Positions 9,421-19,045 of a stretch of DNA of 64,000 nucleotides are shown piece by piece. The stretch is from assembly GCF_009900745.1 (NCBI RefSeq), contig NZ_WXVU01000003.1, forward strand, positions 62,001 through 126,000. Direction: 5' to 3'. Under the pieces are notes generated by a model. The model saw only the letters and a list, made by a program, of their open reading frames with translations. It made no database searches and had not been told where the DNA came from. This stretch comes from Chryseobacterium sp. c4a (GTDB lineage Bacteria; Bacteroidota; Bacteroidia; Flavobacteriales; Weeksellaceae). A program made the position numbers and the translations under genes. The stretch's first letter is position 1. Every line of letters begins with the position of its first letter.

Positions 9421-10608
9421 CTATTGTCCTAAAAGTTCATTAGCATCTACCGCTCCCTGAGGGAAAGGCAATTTATACTTTTCTCCTTTAAGTTTAAGAT
9501 CAGACCATCTTACCCATTCAAAAGATAGTTCTAGTCTTCTTTCATTATCTAGAGAAAGAGTTGAATGTCTTTTAGTTTGTAATTCTGTTAATCTATTAGC
9601 ATTTCCTGCTTCTGCAGAAATCAAATACATTTCTGGGATTCTTGAGATCAAAAGATCAGAATCATCAGATTTACTGTATTTATTAGAGAAAACAAAACCA
9701 TCTGTATCTGGCGCTTCAGCAAAATCGAACAAAACTTTTCTAGTATCATTAGTTCCTAACAAGTTTAAAAGACTTTGAGAAGCAGCAAAACAGTTCCATG
9801 TACTTGCGTCATAACTTAAAATCCATCCCCAAGATCCATTTTCCTCAGCTCTGTTTCCTTTAAATTTAAGAATGGTTTCAGCATCTAAATCTTTTGGATT
9901 ATCTGAAATAGCAAATTTACCACTCTTAATCAATGCTTCAGCTTCAAGACCTGCGTTTTGAATATCTCCATTCATTCTGTAAACTCTCGCTAGAAGAGCC
10001 ATAGCAGCTTCTTTTGTAGGCTTAAGCAAAGCTTTAGGATCATTAACATTGAAAGGCTCAATATTATCTTTTGCAAACTTTAAGTCATTGATAATAAAGT
10101 TCAATACTTCTTTAGGAGAAGATGCTTTGATTGGCTTAGAATCATAAGTTTCATCAACTAATGGAACTCCTTCATATAAATCATATAGCCTTAAATAAGA
10201 CAGTGCTCTTACATATCTTGCTTTTCCTTTTTGGGCATTAGAAGATGTAGGAACTTTTAATATAGTGTTTGCTCTACTAATTCCTTTATAAAAATCTTTA
10301 TATAGATAAGTTAATAGAATATCTCCTGGAGGCGTTGTATGCTCATATAAATATTTAACCTGAATCCACTGAAACTTAATCGGTTGAAGATTTTCTTGAG
10401 CCAAAATTTCTGGAGCCATGATATTAAAGAAACCATAATCATTTGGTTTCATGACACTACTATAAGCACCAATTAATAACTTATCAATATCATCAGAAGA
10501 TAGTGGAGAATTAGCATCTAAAGCTACCTCAGATTGAATATCCAATGCTTTTTCACATGAACTTACTAATAGTCCAAATGCTAGTAATAATATACTTATT
10601 TTTTTCAT
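9421..10608 (-). CDS. RagB/SusD-family nutrient-uptake outer-membrane lipoprotein
   Basis: Surface lipoprotein partner of the adjacent SusC-type transporter; such pairs capture oligosaccharides, peptides or other ligands at the cell surface. The N-terminus carries a lipobox, with Cys18 in VSSCEK. The C-terminal region has the family signature ERRLELSFEWVRWSDLK. At 395 residues it is shorter than the usual 450-550, mainly because the central ligand-binding insertions are small. It starts 11 bases after susC and ends at a strong terminator. No glycoside hydrolase, peptidase or sensor lies beside the pair, so the ligand cannot be guessed. Confidence 0.92.
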   Translation of the reverse strand: MKKISILLLAFGLLVSSCEKALDIQSEVALDANSPLSSDDIDKLLIGAYSSVMKPNDYGFFNIMAPEILAQENLQPIKFQWIQVKYLYEHTTPPGDILLTYLYKDFYKGISRANTILKVPTSSNAQKGKARYVRALSYLRLYDLYEGVPLVDETYDSKPIKASSPKEVLNFIINDLKFAKDNIEPFNVNDPKALLKPTKEAAMALLARVYRMNGDIQNAGLEAEALIKSGKFAISDNPKDLDAETILKFKGNRAEENGSWGWILSYDASTWNCFAASQSLLNLLGTNDTRKVLFDFAEAPDTDGFVFSNKYSKSDDSDLLISRIPEMYLISAEAGNANRLTELQTKRHSTLSLDNERRLELSFEWVRWSDLKLKGEKYKLPFPQGAVDANELLGQ

Positions 10609-10619
10609 TTCTTTTCTAA

Positions 10620-13484
10620 TTAAAAGTTAACATTTAACCCTAAACTATATACCTTTACATTTGGAATACCATTTAAGTCGAATCCTGAAGTTACCTTAGT
10701 TGTATCTGCTGTATTCTGAGAAGAAGCTGCAGTCTGATCTACATAATAAGTTTCTGGATCTACTCCTGAATACTTAGTAAATGTAAATGGATTTCTTACC
10801 TGAGCATACACTCTCATCGATTTGATAAAACCTAATTGAGTTTTGTCAAAGTTATATCCAATTGTAATATCTGTAATTCTTAAATAATCTGCATTTTCTA
10901 AGAATCTTGAAGATCTTTGATTATTCCAAGATGAAATTGCACCCGCTAAATGTGGACGAGGAACATTAGTATTTGGATTATTAGGTGTCCAGTAATTCAT
11001 TTGCTCTGCAATCATATTTTCAGAATATGAAGGATATCCAGTATCAGCTCCACTTAACTGCCCTTCTTTATACATTGCATAAACTTTTTTACCAATAGAA
11101 TACTGAGCATTAATTGAAAGGTCTAATTTATCAAAAGAGAATCTAGTAGAAATACCTCCATAAATTGGAGCAATACCTCCATTAAACACTTTTCTATCGT
11201 TGGAATCAATTACTCCATCTCCATTAAGATCGTTATAAATCATATCTCCTGGCTGTACAACTTTAGTTATTTTACCACTTTGATCTCTATATTCGTAACG
11301 TTCTTTTGCAACTCCTAAAGCTTCAATCATATAGAATGAACCTAAAGGCTCTCCTTCTTTAACGATTGATCCAAATCCTGTTGTAAAGTATCCTGCTTTT
11401 GTTCCGATCTTTTCAACAACGTTCTTGTTGTAAGAGAAGTTAGCCGCAAAATCCCATTTAAATCTTTCTCCTTTGATAATCTTTGTATCTAAGCTAATCT
11501 CAATCCCTTTGTTATTGATTGTTCCTACATTACTTAATTTACTGTTATATCCTGTTTCCTGAGGAACTGGCAGTCTGTATAACAGATCATTTGTAGTTTT
11601 GTTATAGAAATCAACAGTTAAATTAACTCTTCTGTTAAACATTGATAAATCCAAACCAGCATCAAAAGACTTACCTTTCTCCCACTTCAAATCAGGATTA
11701 TATAATTCTGTAACAGCTGTTCCAGGCTCTTGGTTATGGTTTTGCCCAGCTGCAATCAGACTAAGACCTCCTGAATAAGGAATACCAGTCTGGTTTCCTG
11801 TAAGACCATAAGACGCTCTAAGCTTAAATTCATTGATAAAAGGAACTTTGAAGAATTCTTCATTAGAAACTGTCCATCCCACTGAAGCTGCTGGAAAATT
11901 CCCCCACTTATTACCTTTTGCAAATTTAGAAGAACCATCATATCTTGTTGATAACATTAAGTTATACTTGTTATCCCAAGTTAACTGAGCTCTTCCGAAG
12001 AATGATGCTAATGACATAGCAATCATATAACTTCTTCCTTTATTAATTGTTGCAGCAGAAACTAACCATGGTAAATTATTTGATGGAAAATTTTCTCCCT
12101 CAACACGAGAATCTTCATATTCCCATCTTTGGAAAGATTGCCCAACTAAAACACTAAGTTTTAATCTATTATCAACAAAACCTTTGTCATATGACGCCGT
12201 GTTTTCGATCAAATAATCTCTGTTATTAGCAGTGCTGTAATAACCATATCCCCAAGGCACTCCGGCATTTTCACCTCTTCTTGTATTAGGAGCATCAAAC
12301 CTGTTATATCTGTTAGACGCAATATTACCACTGATGGATGTCTTTAAAGTAATTTCCTTGATAGGGTTATATATTGCGAAGAAATTGGCTCCAATATTTT
12401 GCCATTTATCACTTACTTGACGTTCAAATGCAAATAGAGGGTTGTTAAAGTTAAATCTATTAGGCTTACCATTTGCACCATATGCTGCAAGGTTTGGTGG
12501 CGCAGCCATTGCGTTGCTATAAGGTTGATAAGTGTTATTATCATCCGCTATAGGATTAGCTTTTGTATATGTAAAATAAGTATTAATACCAATCTTAAAG
12601 TTATCTGCAAATTTTTGCTCAACATTTAATCTTGCTCTTGAAATCTCATAATTATCTCCAATAATGATACCGTCTTGGCTAATATGAGAAGCTGAGAAAT
12701 ACATCTTAGAAGATGCTCCTCCAGCTGTAAAGCTTATCTGATTATTGGTAATAGCTCCAGTTCTCAAAACATAATTCATCCAATCTGTGTCAATTCCTGT
12801 ATCTTTCATAGGAGTTAACTCTAGCTGACTAGCCGGCTTTGGTAATATACCTGCAGCAATATCACTTAAATAATTCTGTCTAGCTACATCATGTACTTGC
12901 TTATATTGTTGAGCATTCAGCAATCTAGGTCTTTTGATAATTTCCTGGATACCATAAGATGATGAAAAAGAAACACTAGGCTTTCCATTATATCTTCCAG
13001 CTTTTGTTTCAACCAATACAACCCCGTTTGAAGCTCTGGAACCATAGATTGCTGCAGAAGCTGCATCTTTCAAGATTTCCATGCTATTGATATCTTCCGG
13101 AGCAAGGTTTCCTAATGATTCCTGAGGAATACCATCAATAATATAAAGAGGGTTATTGGATGCACTTAAAGATCCATTTCCTCTAATACTTATTTTAGTA
13201 TTATTTCCTGCACGTCCACCTGTATTTGCTACCTGAACCCCAGGAGCTTTCCCTTGTAGGGCAAGTTCCACGGATGAAACCGGTTGCTCTTGCAAAACTT
13301 CACTCTTAACAGTTGCAATAGCACCCGTAACGTCAGTCTTCTTTTGCTTTCCATACCCAACCATTACAACCTCGTCAATCTGAGTTTCTTTAGCCGTAGT
13401 ATCTTTCTTAACTTTTTGAGCAGATACAGCCTGTCCTATAAAGAACAATGCTCCAACGCTCAATACACGTAGTTTAACATTCAT
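10620..13484 (-). CDS. SusC/RagA-family TonB-linked outer-membrane transporter
   Basis: A 954-residue TonB-dependent receptor. After a signal peptide (about 1-22, ending SAQ) comes a short spacer with a TonB box-like DEVVMVGYGKQKK. The plug domain follows (about 40-160, with YIIDGIP and the GSRASNGVVLV motif), then a 22-strand-type barrel ending in Asn-Phe. It lacks the N-terminal carboxypeptidase-regulatory-like domain found in many SusC proteins. It is co-transcribed with the SusD-like gene 11 bases downstream. Upstream on the - strand, TTTG and a near-consensus CATATTTG are spaced 20 bases (13541-13513), a possible promoter with one mismatch. Confidence 0.95.
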   Translation of the reverse strand: MNVKLRVLSVGALFFIGQAVSAQKVKKDTTAKETQIDEVVMVGYGKQKKTDVTGAIATVKSEVLQEQPVSSVELALQGKAPGVQVANTGGRAGNNTKISIRGNGSLSASNNPLYIIDGIPQESLGNLAPEDINSMEILKDAASAAIYGSRASNGVVLVETKAGRYNGKPSVSFSSSYGIQEIIKRPRLLNAQQYKQVHDVARQNYLSDIAAGILPKPASQLELTPMKDTGIDTDWMNYVLRTGAITNNQISFTAGGASSKMYFSASHISQDGIIIGDNYEISRARLNVEQKFADNFKIGINTYFTYTKANPIADDNNTYQPYSNAMAAPPNLAAYGANGKPNRFNFNNPLFAFERQVSDKWQNIGANFFAIYNPIKEITLKTSISGNIASNRYNRFDAPNTRRGENAGVPWGYGYYSTANNRDYLIENTASYDKGFVDNRLKLSVLVGQSFQRWEYEDSRVEGENFPSNNLPWLVSAATINKGRSYMIAMSLASFFGRAQLTWDNKYNLMLSTRYDGSSKFAKGNKWGNFPAASVGWTVSNEEFFKVPFINEFKLRASYGLTGNQTGIPYSGGLSLIAAGQNHNQEPGTAVTELYNPDLKWEKGKSFDAGLDLSMFNRRVNLTVDFYNKTTNDLLYRLPVPQETGYNSKLSNVGTINNKGIEISLDTKIIKGERFKWDFAANFSYNKNVVEKIGTKAGYFTTGFGSIVKEGEPLGSFYMIEALGVAKERYEYRDQSGKITKVVQPGDMIYNDLNGDGVIDSNDRKVFNGGIAPIYGGISTRFSFDKLDLSINAQYSIGKKVYAMYKEGQLSGADTGYPSYSENMIAEQMNYWTPNNPNTNVPRPHLAGAISSWNNQRSSRFLENADYLRITDITIGYNFDKTQLGFIKSMRVYAQVRNPFTFTKYSGVDPETYYVDQTAASSQNTADTTKVTSGFDLNGIPNVKVYSLGLNVNF

Positions 13485-13780
13485 ATTAACAAATTTTAAT
13501 ATATTTTAGTCGCAAATATGTTAATAAATATTAACACTAGCAAATTTCATGTATAAACAAAGTACAAATTCGTTCACAATATGGCACACAGAACCCCTTA
13601 CAAACAAGAGAATCCGCAATATTAAGTCCACTTTATTTATCAAAATAAAAAATATTCGTTTTAAAAAGCAATTTAACAATTAATAATTCGATGAAAAAAA
13701 AATTATTTATAATAAATCTAAATTAGAATAGCGCTAATTTTCAACCAAATACAACTTTATATGTAAAAAAATTAATGATT

Positions 13781-13810
13781 TTTGACAAGCTATAAACTTT
13801 TATATATTTG
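13781..13810 (+). promoter_or_regulatory. Orphan Bacteroidota-type promoter
   Basis: TTTG (13781-13784), an 18-base spacer and TATATTTG (13803-13810) match the Bacteroidota -33/-7 consensus. It points right, towards the 3' end of infB on the other strand, and no annotated + strand gene follows. The first terminator met is at 14033-14055. Confidence 0.5.
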
Positions 13811-14026
13811 AGTGTCTTTTTTAGACTTATTCAAGAAAAAAAACAAGCCACTCATTCTGTGCATCATACCTATAAACATTCATAAAAAAAAATTTAACAA
13901 CCTTTAAACAGTAAGATGATCTTATTTTACTCAATGAATAATCATCAAACAAAGTTTTTATGTTTCGTTTTTATAAATTAAGAAACATTGATTTCTAAAT
14001 AGAATGTTTACTTCAAAAGATTACAA

Positions 14027-14062
14027 ACAAAAAAGCCTTCTCATTGAGACGGCTTTTTTTAT
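14027..14062. terminator. Bidirectional intrinsic terminator downstream of infB
   Basis: Inverted repeat 14033-14055 with one internal mismatch and a small loop, preceded by an A-run and followed by a T-run of eight. On the - strand it ends the rimP-nusA-infB transcript, 23 bases past the infB stop. On the + strand it would end any transcript from the promoter at 13781. Confidence 0.8.
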
Positions 14063-14077
14063 CTATATATCTGAATA

Positions 14078-17032
14078 TTATTTCAGCTTTTTCTTAACTG
14101 CTACTTCTTCGTAAACTTCAAGAATATCACCGATTTCAATATCGTTGTATCCTTTAAGGTTCAGACCACATTCGTAACCTTTTGTTACTTCCTTCACATC
14201 ATCTTTGAAACGCTTTAAGCTTTCAAGCTCTCCATCAAATTTCACAATACCGTCTCTTAGCAAACGTACTTTAGACTGTCTTGTTACTTTTCCAGTAAGA
14301 ACCATACAACCTGCAATTGAACCAACTTTAGAAATCTTGAATACCTCACGGATTTCAACATTACCGATTACCTGCTCCTGAATTTCTGGAGAAAGCATTC
14401 CTTCCATTGCTTCTTTTACTTCATCTATTGCTTTATAGATTACAGAATATGTTCTGATTTCAATTTCCTCACGGTCTGCAAGTTCTTTTGCATTAGCACC
14501 AGCTCTTACATTGAATCCAATGATAATAGCATCTGATGCTGCCGCTAAGTTGATATCAGATTCTGTGATCTGCCCTACACCTGAGTGAAGGATCTTCACA
14601 CTGATCTCTTCTGTTGATAATCTTTGTAACTGATCAGAAAGTGCCTCTACAGAACCATCCACGTCCCCTTTAAGGATAATATTCAATTCCTTGAATTCTC
14701 CTAGAGCAATACGTCTACCTAATTCTTCAAGTGTTGTATGTTTTTTCGTTCTAATAGAAAGTTCTCTTTGAAGCTGCTCTCTCTTATTCGCAATAGCTTT
14801 ACCTTCACTCTCATCAGTATAAACACGGAATTTATCACCTGCTGTAGGCGCTCCGTCTAAACCTAAGATCGTTGCTGGAATCGAAGGCCCCGCTTCCGCA
14901 AGGTTCTTTCCTCTTTCATCAAGTAAAGCTTTTACTTTACCATGATTTTTACCTGCTACTACATAGTCACCAACTCTTAAAGTTCCGGTTTGTACCAACA
15001 TTGTTGCTACATATCCTCTTCCTTTATCAAGAGATGCTTCGATAACAACACCATTCGCCGAACGGTCTGGATTAGCTTTCAATTCAAGCATTTCTGCCTG
15101 TAATAAAACTTTCTCTAGTAATACATCTACATTATTACCGAATTTGGCAGAGATTTCTTGAGCCTGAACATTTCCTCCCCATTCTTCCACTAAAACCGGA
15201 GGGTTTAAACCTGAAAGTTGCTGACGGATGTTATCTGGGTTTGCATTTGGTTTATCTACTTTGTTAATCGCGATAATCATTGGCACTCCTGCAGCTTGCG
15301 CGTGAGCAATTGCCTCTTTTGTTTGTGGCATTACATCATCATCGGCAGCAATTACGATAATTGCAATATCAGTAATTTGAGCACCTCTTGCTCTCATCGC
15401 TGTAAAGGCTTCGTGACCTGGAGTATCTAAGAATGTAATTCTCTGACCATTTTCCAGTTTCACATTATAAGCACCAATGTGCTGAGTAATCCCTCCTGAT
15501 TCACCTGCAATTACGTTAGTTTTTCTAACATAATCCAGCAATGAAGTTTTACCATGGTCAACGTGTCCCATTACGGTAACAACCGGAGCTCTTGATACTA
15601 AGCTTTCTTCTGTATCAACTTCGTCTTCTGTATCTGTATCTTCAAGATCAGCATCAGAGAATTCGATTTTATAACCAAATTCATCAGCAACTAATAATAA
15701 GGTATCAGCTTCCAATCTTTGGTTCATTGTCACCATTACTCCTAGTGAGAAACATGCAGAGATTACTTCAGTTGGAGAAACGTTCATTAAGCTCGCTAAT
15801 TCCCCTACTGTAATAAATTCTGTTACCTTCAGCGTTCTGTCTTGTGCTTCAAGCTCCTGCTGACGTTCATCTTGTTCTCTACGGAAAGTTCTCTTATCTT
15901 TTCTGTGTTTTGCAGATTTAGATTTACCACCTTTGTTGGTAAGTTTTTCTAAGGTTTCCTTGATCTGGTTTTTAACTTGTTCGTCAGTTAATTCAACTGG
16001 CATAACTCTTTGACCAGGTCTGTTGTTTTGACCTCCTTTCTTAAATCCACCACCTTGGCCACCTGGACGGTTTCCACCTTGGTTATTTCCGAAACGGTTT
16101 CCACCTTGGCCGCCTTGACCTTGTGGACGATTTCCTTGTCCACCTTGTCCCTGACGGTTTCCACCTTGTCCACCACCATTGTTATTATTGTGCGGACGGT
16201 TTCCACCCTGGCCACCTTGGTTGTTATTTCCAGAGTTTTGATTGTTTCCACCTTGGCCTTGATTATTCTGGCCACCAGGTTTTTCAATTCTCTTTCTTTT
16301 CTTTTTAGCACCAGCTCCTGGTTTTGGGGCAAACTGAGTTAAGTCAATTTTTTCACCTACGATCTTAGGACCGTCCAGTTTCTGATAAACAGTTTCAATT
16401 TTTTGAGGTTCCTGATTTTCAGGTTCAGCTTCCACTTTTGGAGCTTCTATTTTTTTCTCTTCTACCACTGGTTTTGGAGTTTCTTTTACAGGTTCAACCG
16501 GTTTTTCTTCTTCTTTTTTCTCCTCCATTTTTGGCTTGTCTTTTTTTACAGGTCTATTTCTAGATTCTATCTGAGACAAATCAATTTTATCCAAAACTTT
16601 AAATTCCTGCTTTTCAGGAGCTGCTTTTACTTCCGGTTCTTCTTTCACTATCTCTTCTTTCTTTTCTTCCACCGGTGACACTACAGGAGCAGCAGGGGTT
16701 TCTTCAACTTCAGGTTTTGCAGGCTCTAAATCTATCTTACCTAAAATTTTGGTTTCTGGTTTGTTTGCTTTAGCTCTTATCACTTCAGGGGTTTTCTTCT
16801 CTTCAATTTCCAGTTTTTCTTCCGGAACTTTAGTGATCACCACCTCATGGGAAGCTTTTCTTTGTTCGCCATCTTTAGCAAACTCAGCTTCCAATGCAGA
16901 ATATGCCGATTCTTCCAATTGAGCGTTAGGATTGCCTTCAACCTCGAAACCCTTTGAGTGTAAAAACTCTACTAATCTGGACATCGAGATGTTGAATTCC
17001 TTAACCGCTTTATTTAATCTAATTTTTGGCAT
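14078..17032 (-). CDS. infB: Translation initiation factor IF-2
   Basis: GTPase that places initiator tRNA on the 30S ribosome. The 984-residue protein has the short IF2-N helical domain at about 1-50 and an acidic/basic Glu-Lys-Pro-rich linker to about 245. A Gly-Asn-Gln-rich stretch follows at about 253-342, then a second IF2-N domain (about 405-455). The G domain shows GHVDHGKT (489-496), DTPGH (536-540) and NKVD (590-593). Domains II to IV follow. It is the last gene of the rimP-nusA-infB operon, 77 bases after nusA. The repetitive linker gives many spurious overlapping ORFs at 15988-16342. The ATG at 17032 is supported by the canonical start [10 protein letters not shown]. Confidence 0.98.
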   Translation of the reverse strand: MPKIRLNKAVKEFNISMSRLVEFLHSKGFEVEGNPNAQLEESAYSALEAEFAKDGEQRKASHEVVITKVPEEKLEIEEKKTPEVIRAKANKPETKILGKIDLEPAKPEVEETPAAPVVSPVEEKKEEIVKEEPEVKAAPEKQEFKVLDKIDLSQIESRNRPVKKDKPKMEEKKEEEKPVEPVKETPKPVVEEKKIEAPKVEAEPENQEPQKIETVYQKLDGPKIVGEKIDLTQFAPKPGAGAKKKRKRIEKPGGQNNQGQGGNNQNSGNNNQGGQGGNRPHNNNNGGGQGGNRQGQGGQGNRPQGQGGQGGNRFGNNQGGNRPGGQGGGFKKGGQNNRPGQRVMPVELTDEQVKNQIKETLEKLTNKGGKSKSAKHRKDKRTFRREQDERQQELEAQDRTLKVTEFITVGELASLMNVSPTEVISACFSLGVMVTMNQRLEADTLLLVADEFGYKIEFSDADLEDTDTEDEVDTEESLVSRAPVVTVMGHVDHGKTSLLDYVRKTNVIAGESGGITQHIGAYNVKLENGQRITFLDTPGHEAFTAMRARGAQITDIAIIVIAADDDVMPQTKEAIAHAQAAGVPMIIAINKVDKPNANPDNIRQQLSGLNPPVLVEEWGGNVQAQEISAKFGNNVDVLLEKVLLQAEMLELKANPDRSANGVVIEASLDKGRGYVATMLVQTGTLRVGDYVVAGKNHGKVKALLDERGKNLAEAGPSIPATILGLDGAPTAGDKFRVYTDESEGKAIANKREQLQRELSIRTKKHTTLEELGRRIALGEFKELNIILKGDVDGSVEALSDQLQRLSTEEISVKILHSGVGQITESDINLAAASDAIIIGFNVRAGANAKELADREEIEIRTYSVIYKAIDEVKEAMEGMLSPEIQEQVIGNVEIREVFKISKVGSIAGCMVLTGKVTRQSKVRLLRDGIVKFDGELESLKRFKDDVKEVTKGYECGLNLKGYNDIEIGDILEVYEEVAVKKKLK

Positions 17033-17109
17033 CTATATTATTTACTGTTTTTTTAATTTTTAAAATTAAAGTATTTCCTTTTCACTGTTTTATTAAGATT
17101 TATCATCTC

Positions 17110-18345
17110 TTAATCTTCAAATTCTTCTCTCAGAATACGTTTAACCTCTTCAATTGTTTCTTCTTCAAGGTCAACCATATTTAAAAGACTCTCAGTTTCT
17201 TTATCCAGTACTGATTTTGCAGTTGTAAGTCCTACTTTCTTAAATTCATCCAAAATCCACTGCTCGATATCGTCATTGAATTCTCTCAATTCAACATCGT
17301 CATCCTCGCTGGACTCTCTGTAAACATCAATTTCATATCCTGTCAACCAAGAAGCCAATCTGATATTCTGTCCTTGTTTTCCGATTACTTTAGAAATCTC
17401 TTCAACTGGAGTATACACTAATGCATAGTTTGCCTCTTCGTTGATATCAATTTTATTAATAGTAATATTACCTAAAGATCTCTTCACCAAAATTTCAGGG
17501 TTTTTAGACCACTGAATAACATCGATGTTTTCATTTTTCAACTCTCTTACTACTCCATGAATTCTGGATCCCTTCACACCCACACAAGCTCCTACAGGAT
17601 CAATTCTGTCATCATAAGCATCTACTGCAATTTTCGCCTTTTCTCCAGGAATTCTTACTACCTTTTTCAAGATAATCGTTCCATCTTGGATTTCAGGAAT
17701 TTCCAGCTCTAATAATTTCTCTAAGAATTTAGGTGCAGTTCTGGAAATAATAATCTGTGGTTTTGAACCTTTAAAATCTACTGTTTCAACAATAGCTCTG
17801 ATATTCTCACCCTTTTTAAAGAAATCGGATGGGATCTGGTTCTCTTTTGGTAAAATAAATTCGTTTCCTTCATCATCCAACAAGATTACATGCTTGTGAC
17901 GAATGTGGTGGATTTCTCCTACAACGATTTCACCAATTTTATCTCTAAACTGTTCATACAGCATAGCATTATTATGCTCCTGAAGTTTTGTAGCCAGAAT
18001 CTGCTTTAGGGTAAGAATATTTCTTCTTCCCAACTGAGCAACAGGAATTTCCATTGTAAAGTCCTCACCTACTTCGAAGGTAGGGTCAATCTTCTTTGCT
18101 TCAGAAATTTCAATTTCCAAATCATCATCTTCAGACATTTCGTCCTCTACAATTGTTTTATTTAAAAATATCTGAAAATCTCCTTTATCCGGGTTTACAA
18201 TCACATCAAAGTGGTCATCTGAATCGAATCTTTTTCTCAAAAGAGTCTTCAGTGAATCTTCAATAATTGCCATAAGATCAATCTTACTGATCCCTTTTTC
18301 GTCTTTAAAATCACCAAAGGATTCAATCAACGCTATATTATCCAT
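17110..18345 (-). CDS. nusA: Transcription termination/antitermination factor NusA
   Basis: RNA-polymerase-associated factor acting in pausing, termination and antitermination. The 411 residues are the compact form, lacking the C-terminal acidic repeats of E. coli NusA. Order visible: an N-terminal RNAP-binding domain (about 1-130), an S1 domain (about 130-200, with GEIVVGEIHHIRHKHVILL), KH1 (GVKGSRIHGVV) and KH2 (IGKQGQNIRLASWL). A short acidic C-terminal tail follows. It is co-transcribed between rimP (17-base gap) and infB. NusA can act on its own operon's leader in other bacteria, which bears on the hairpin at 18863-18883. Confidence 0.98.
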   Translation of the reverse strand: MDNIALIESFGDFKDEKGISKIDLMAIIEDSLKTLLRKRFDSDDHFDVIVNPDKGDFQIFLNKTIVEDEMSEDDDLEIEISEAKKIDPTFEVGEDFTMEIPVAQLGRRNILTLKQILATKLQEHNNAMLYEQFRDKIGEIVVGEIHHIRHKHVILLDDEGNEFILPKENQIPSDFFKKGENIRAIVETVDFKGSKPQIIISRTAPKFLEKLLELEIPEIQDGTIILKKVVRIPGEKAKIAVDAYDDRIDPVGACVGVKGSRIHGVVRELKNENIDVIQWSKNPEILVKRSLGNITINKIDINEEANYALVYTPVEEISKVIGKQGQNIRLASWLTGYEIDVYRESSEDDDVELREFNDDIEQWILDEFKKVGLTTAKSVLDKETESLLNMVDLEEETIEEVKRILREEFED

Positions 18346-18362
18346 CTATTTTTTTTTCTTTT

Positions 18363-18830
18363 TTAAAATTTAATTACTACTAATGCCTTTTTGATCTCCG
18401 TGTAAGGAATTTCTTTTTCCTCTTCCACATCCACCTTTCCTTTCCCGATATCTTTCGGTTTACGGTAACGTAAAACAAGAGTGATTTTCTCTTCGTCTAC
18501 TTTTGACAATTCTCCTTCAATTTTAGAAGAATCCTCCAACATCACCTCAATCTCTCTTCCTATGTTTTTATTGAACTGTCTTGGTGTTACTAATGGTTCG
18601 CTTAATCCTGCAGACATCACCTGAAGGCTGAAGTCGTGTTCTTCACGATCCATATTGAATTCTATCGCACGGCTTGCATCAAGGCAATCTTGCAAAGAAA
18701 CTCCATTATCACCATCTAAAATCACTGTAATATCATCCCCTGCAGAGATTTTAAGATCAATAAGAAAAAGATCTTCTCTGGTCTCAAGGAATTCATTTAA
18801 TAATTCTTCAATTCTTTTTTTAAACTCCAT
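18363..18830 (-). CDS. rimP: Ribosome maturation factor RimP
   Basis: Cytosolic factor for 30S subunit maturation. The 155 residues have the two-domain RimP layout: an N-terminal alpha/beta domain with DLKISAGDDITVILDGD and DCLDASRAIE, then the SAGLSEPL motif, and a C-terminal SH3-like barrel (RQFNKNIGREIEV onward). First gene of the classical rimP-nusA-infB operon. The ATG at 18830 lies about 70 bases from a predicted transcription start; this leader contains the hairpin described separately. Confidence 0.96.
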   Translation of the reverse strand: MEFKKRIEELLNEFLETREDLFLIDLKISAGDDITVILDGDNGVSLQDCLDASRAIEFNMDREEHDFSLQVMSAGLSEPLVTPRQFNKNIGREIEVMLEDSSKIEGELSKVDEEKITLVLRYRKPKDIGKGKVDVEEEKEIPYTEIKKALVVIKF

Positions 18831-18857
18831 ACATTCTTTTATCTTGATTTACAGTAC

Positions 18858-18883
18858 GAAAAAAGGCTTTCTTGCGAAGCCTT
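18858..18883 (-). terminator. Terminator-like hairpin inside the rimP leader (possible attenuator)
   Basis: Arms 18863-18869 and 18877-18883 pair perfectly over 7 bp, plus one G-U pair. On the - strand the hairpin is followed directly by six Ts. It lies between a strong - strand promoter (18938-18908) and the rimP start at 18830. With no upstream - strand gene to terminate, it looks like a leader attenuator for rimP-nusA-infB. On the + strand the T-run is weaker and offset. Confidence 0.6.
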
Positions 18884-18907
18884 CCCATTTTTTCCGTAAA
18901 TCCATGG

Positions 18908-18938
18908 CAAATATACGCTTTTTTTCCAAAAATGCAAA
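18908..18938 (-). promoter_or_regulatory. Promoter of the rimP-nusA-infB operon
   Basis: On the - strand TTTG (18938-18935), a 19-base spacer and TATATTTG (18915-18908) match the Bacteroidota consensus exactly. The predicted start is near 18901, about 18 bases before the leader hairpin and about 70 before rimP. Confidence 0.65.
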
Positions 18939-19012
18939 ATTATCTTATTATCAAGCAAATAGAACGAAATTCATTTACATTAAATTAAACAGGCATATGA
19001 AGGTATTTTTAT

Positions 19013-19020
19013 TACTTTTG
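19013..19020 (+). promoter_or_regulatory. Possible -7 element for the polysaccharide locus
   Basis: TACTTTTG matches TAnnTTTG and would start transcription near 19027, giving a leader of about 20 bases before the TTG start of ugd at 19046. No convincing -33 TTG is seen at the right spacing, so this is weaker than the divergent rimP promoter. Confidence 0.4.
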
Positions 19021-19045
19021 TCTTTGAATTTTAAAAACAAACATT

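Larger units (their letters stand above)
13485..14077. other. 593-base gene-free region between susC and infB
   Basis: Very AT-rich and without a convincing ORF; the longest + strand candidate found by eye, near 13915, is about 21 codons. It holds a weak susC promoter candidate near 13513-13541, a well-formed + strand promoter at 13781-13810, and a bidirectional terminator near 14033-14055. Together the last two would give a transcript of roughly 230-250 nt with no evident protein product. Confidence 0.6.

Noticed and set aside
15988-16342. Repetitive GGT/TTG-rich DNA with overlapping ORFs on both strands
   Set aside because: It is the Gly-Asn-Gln-rich linker of IF-2 in frame. The repeats are codon repeats, not a CRISPR array or a separate gene.
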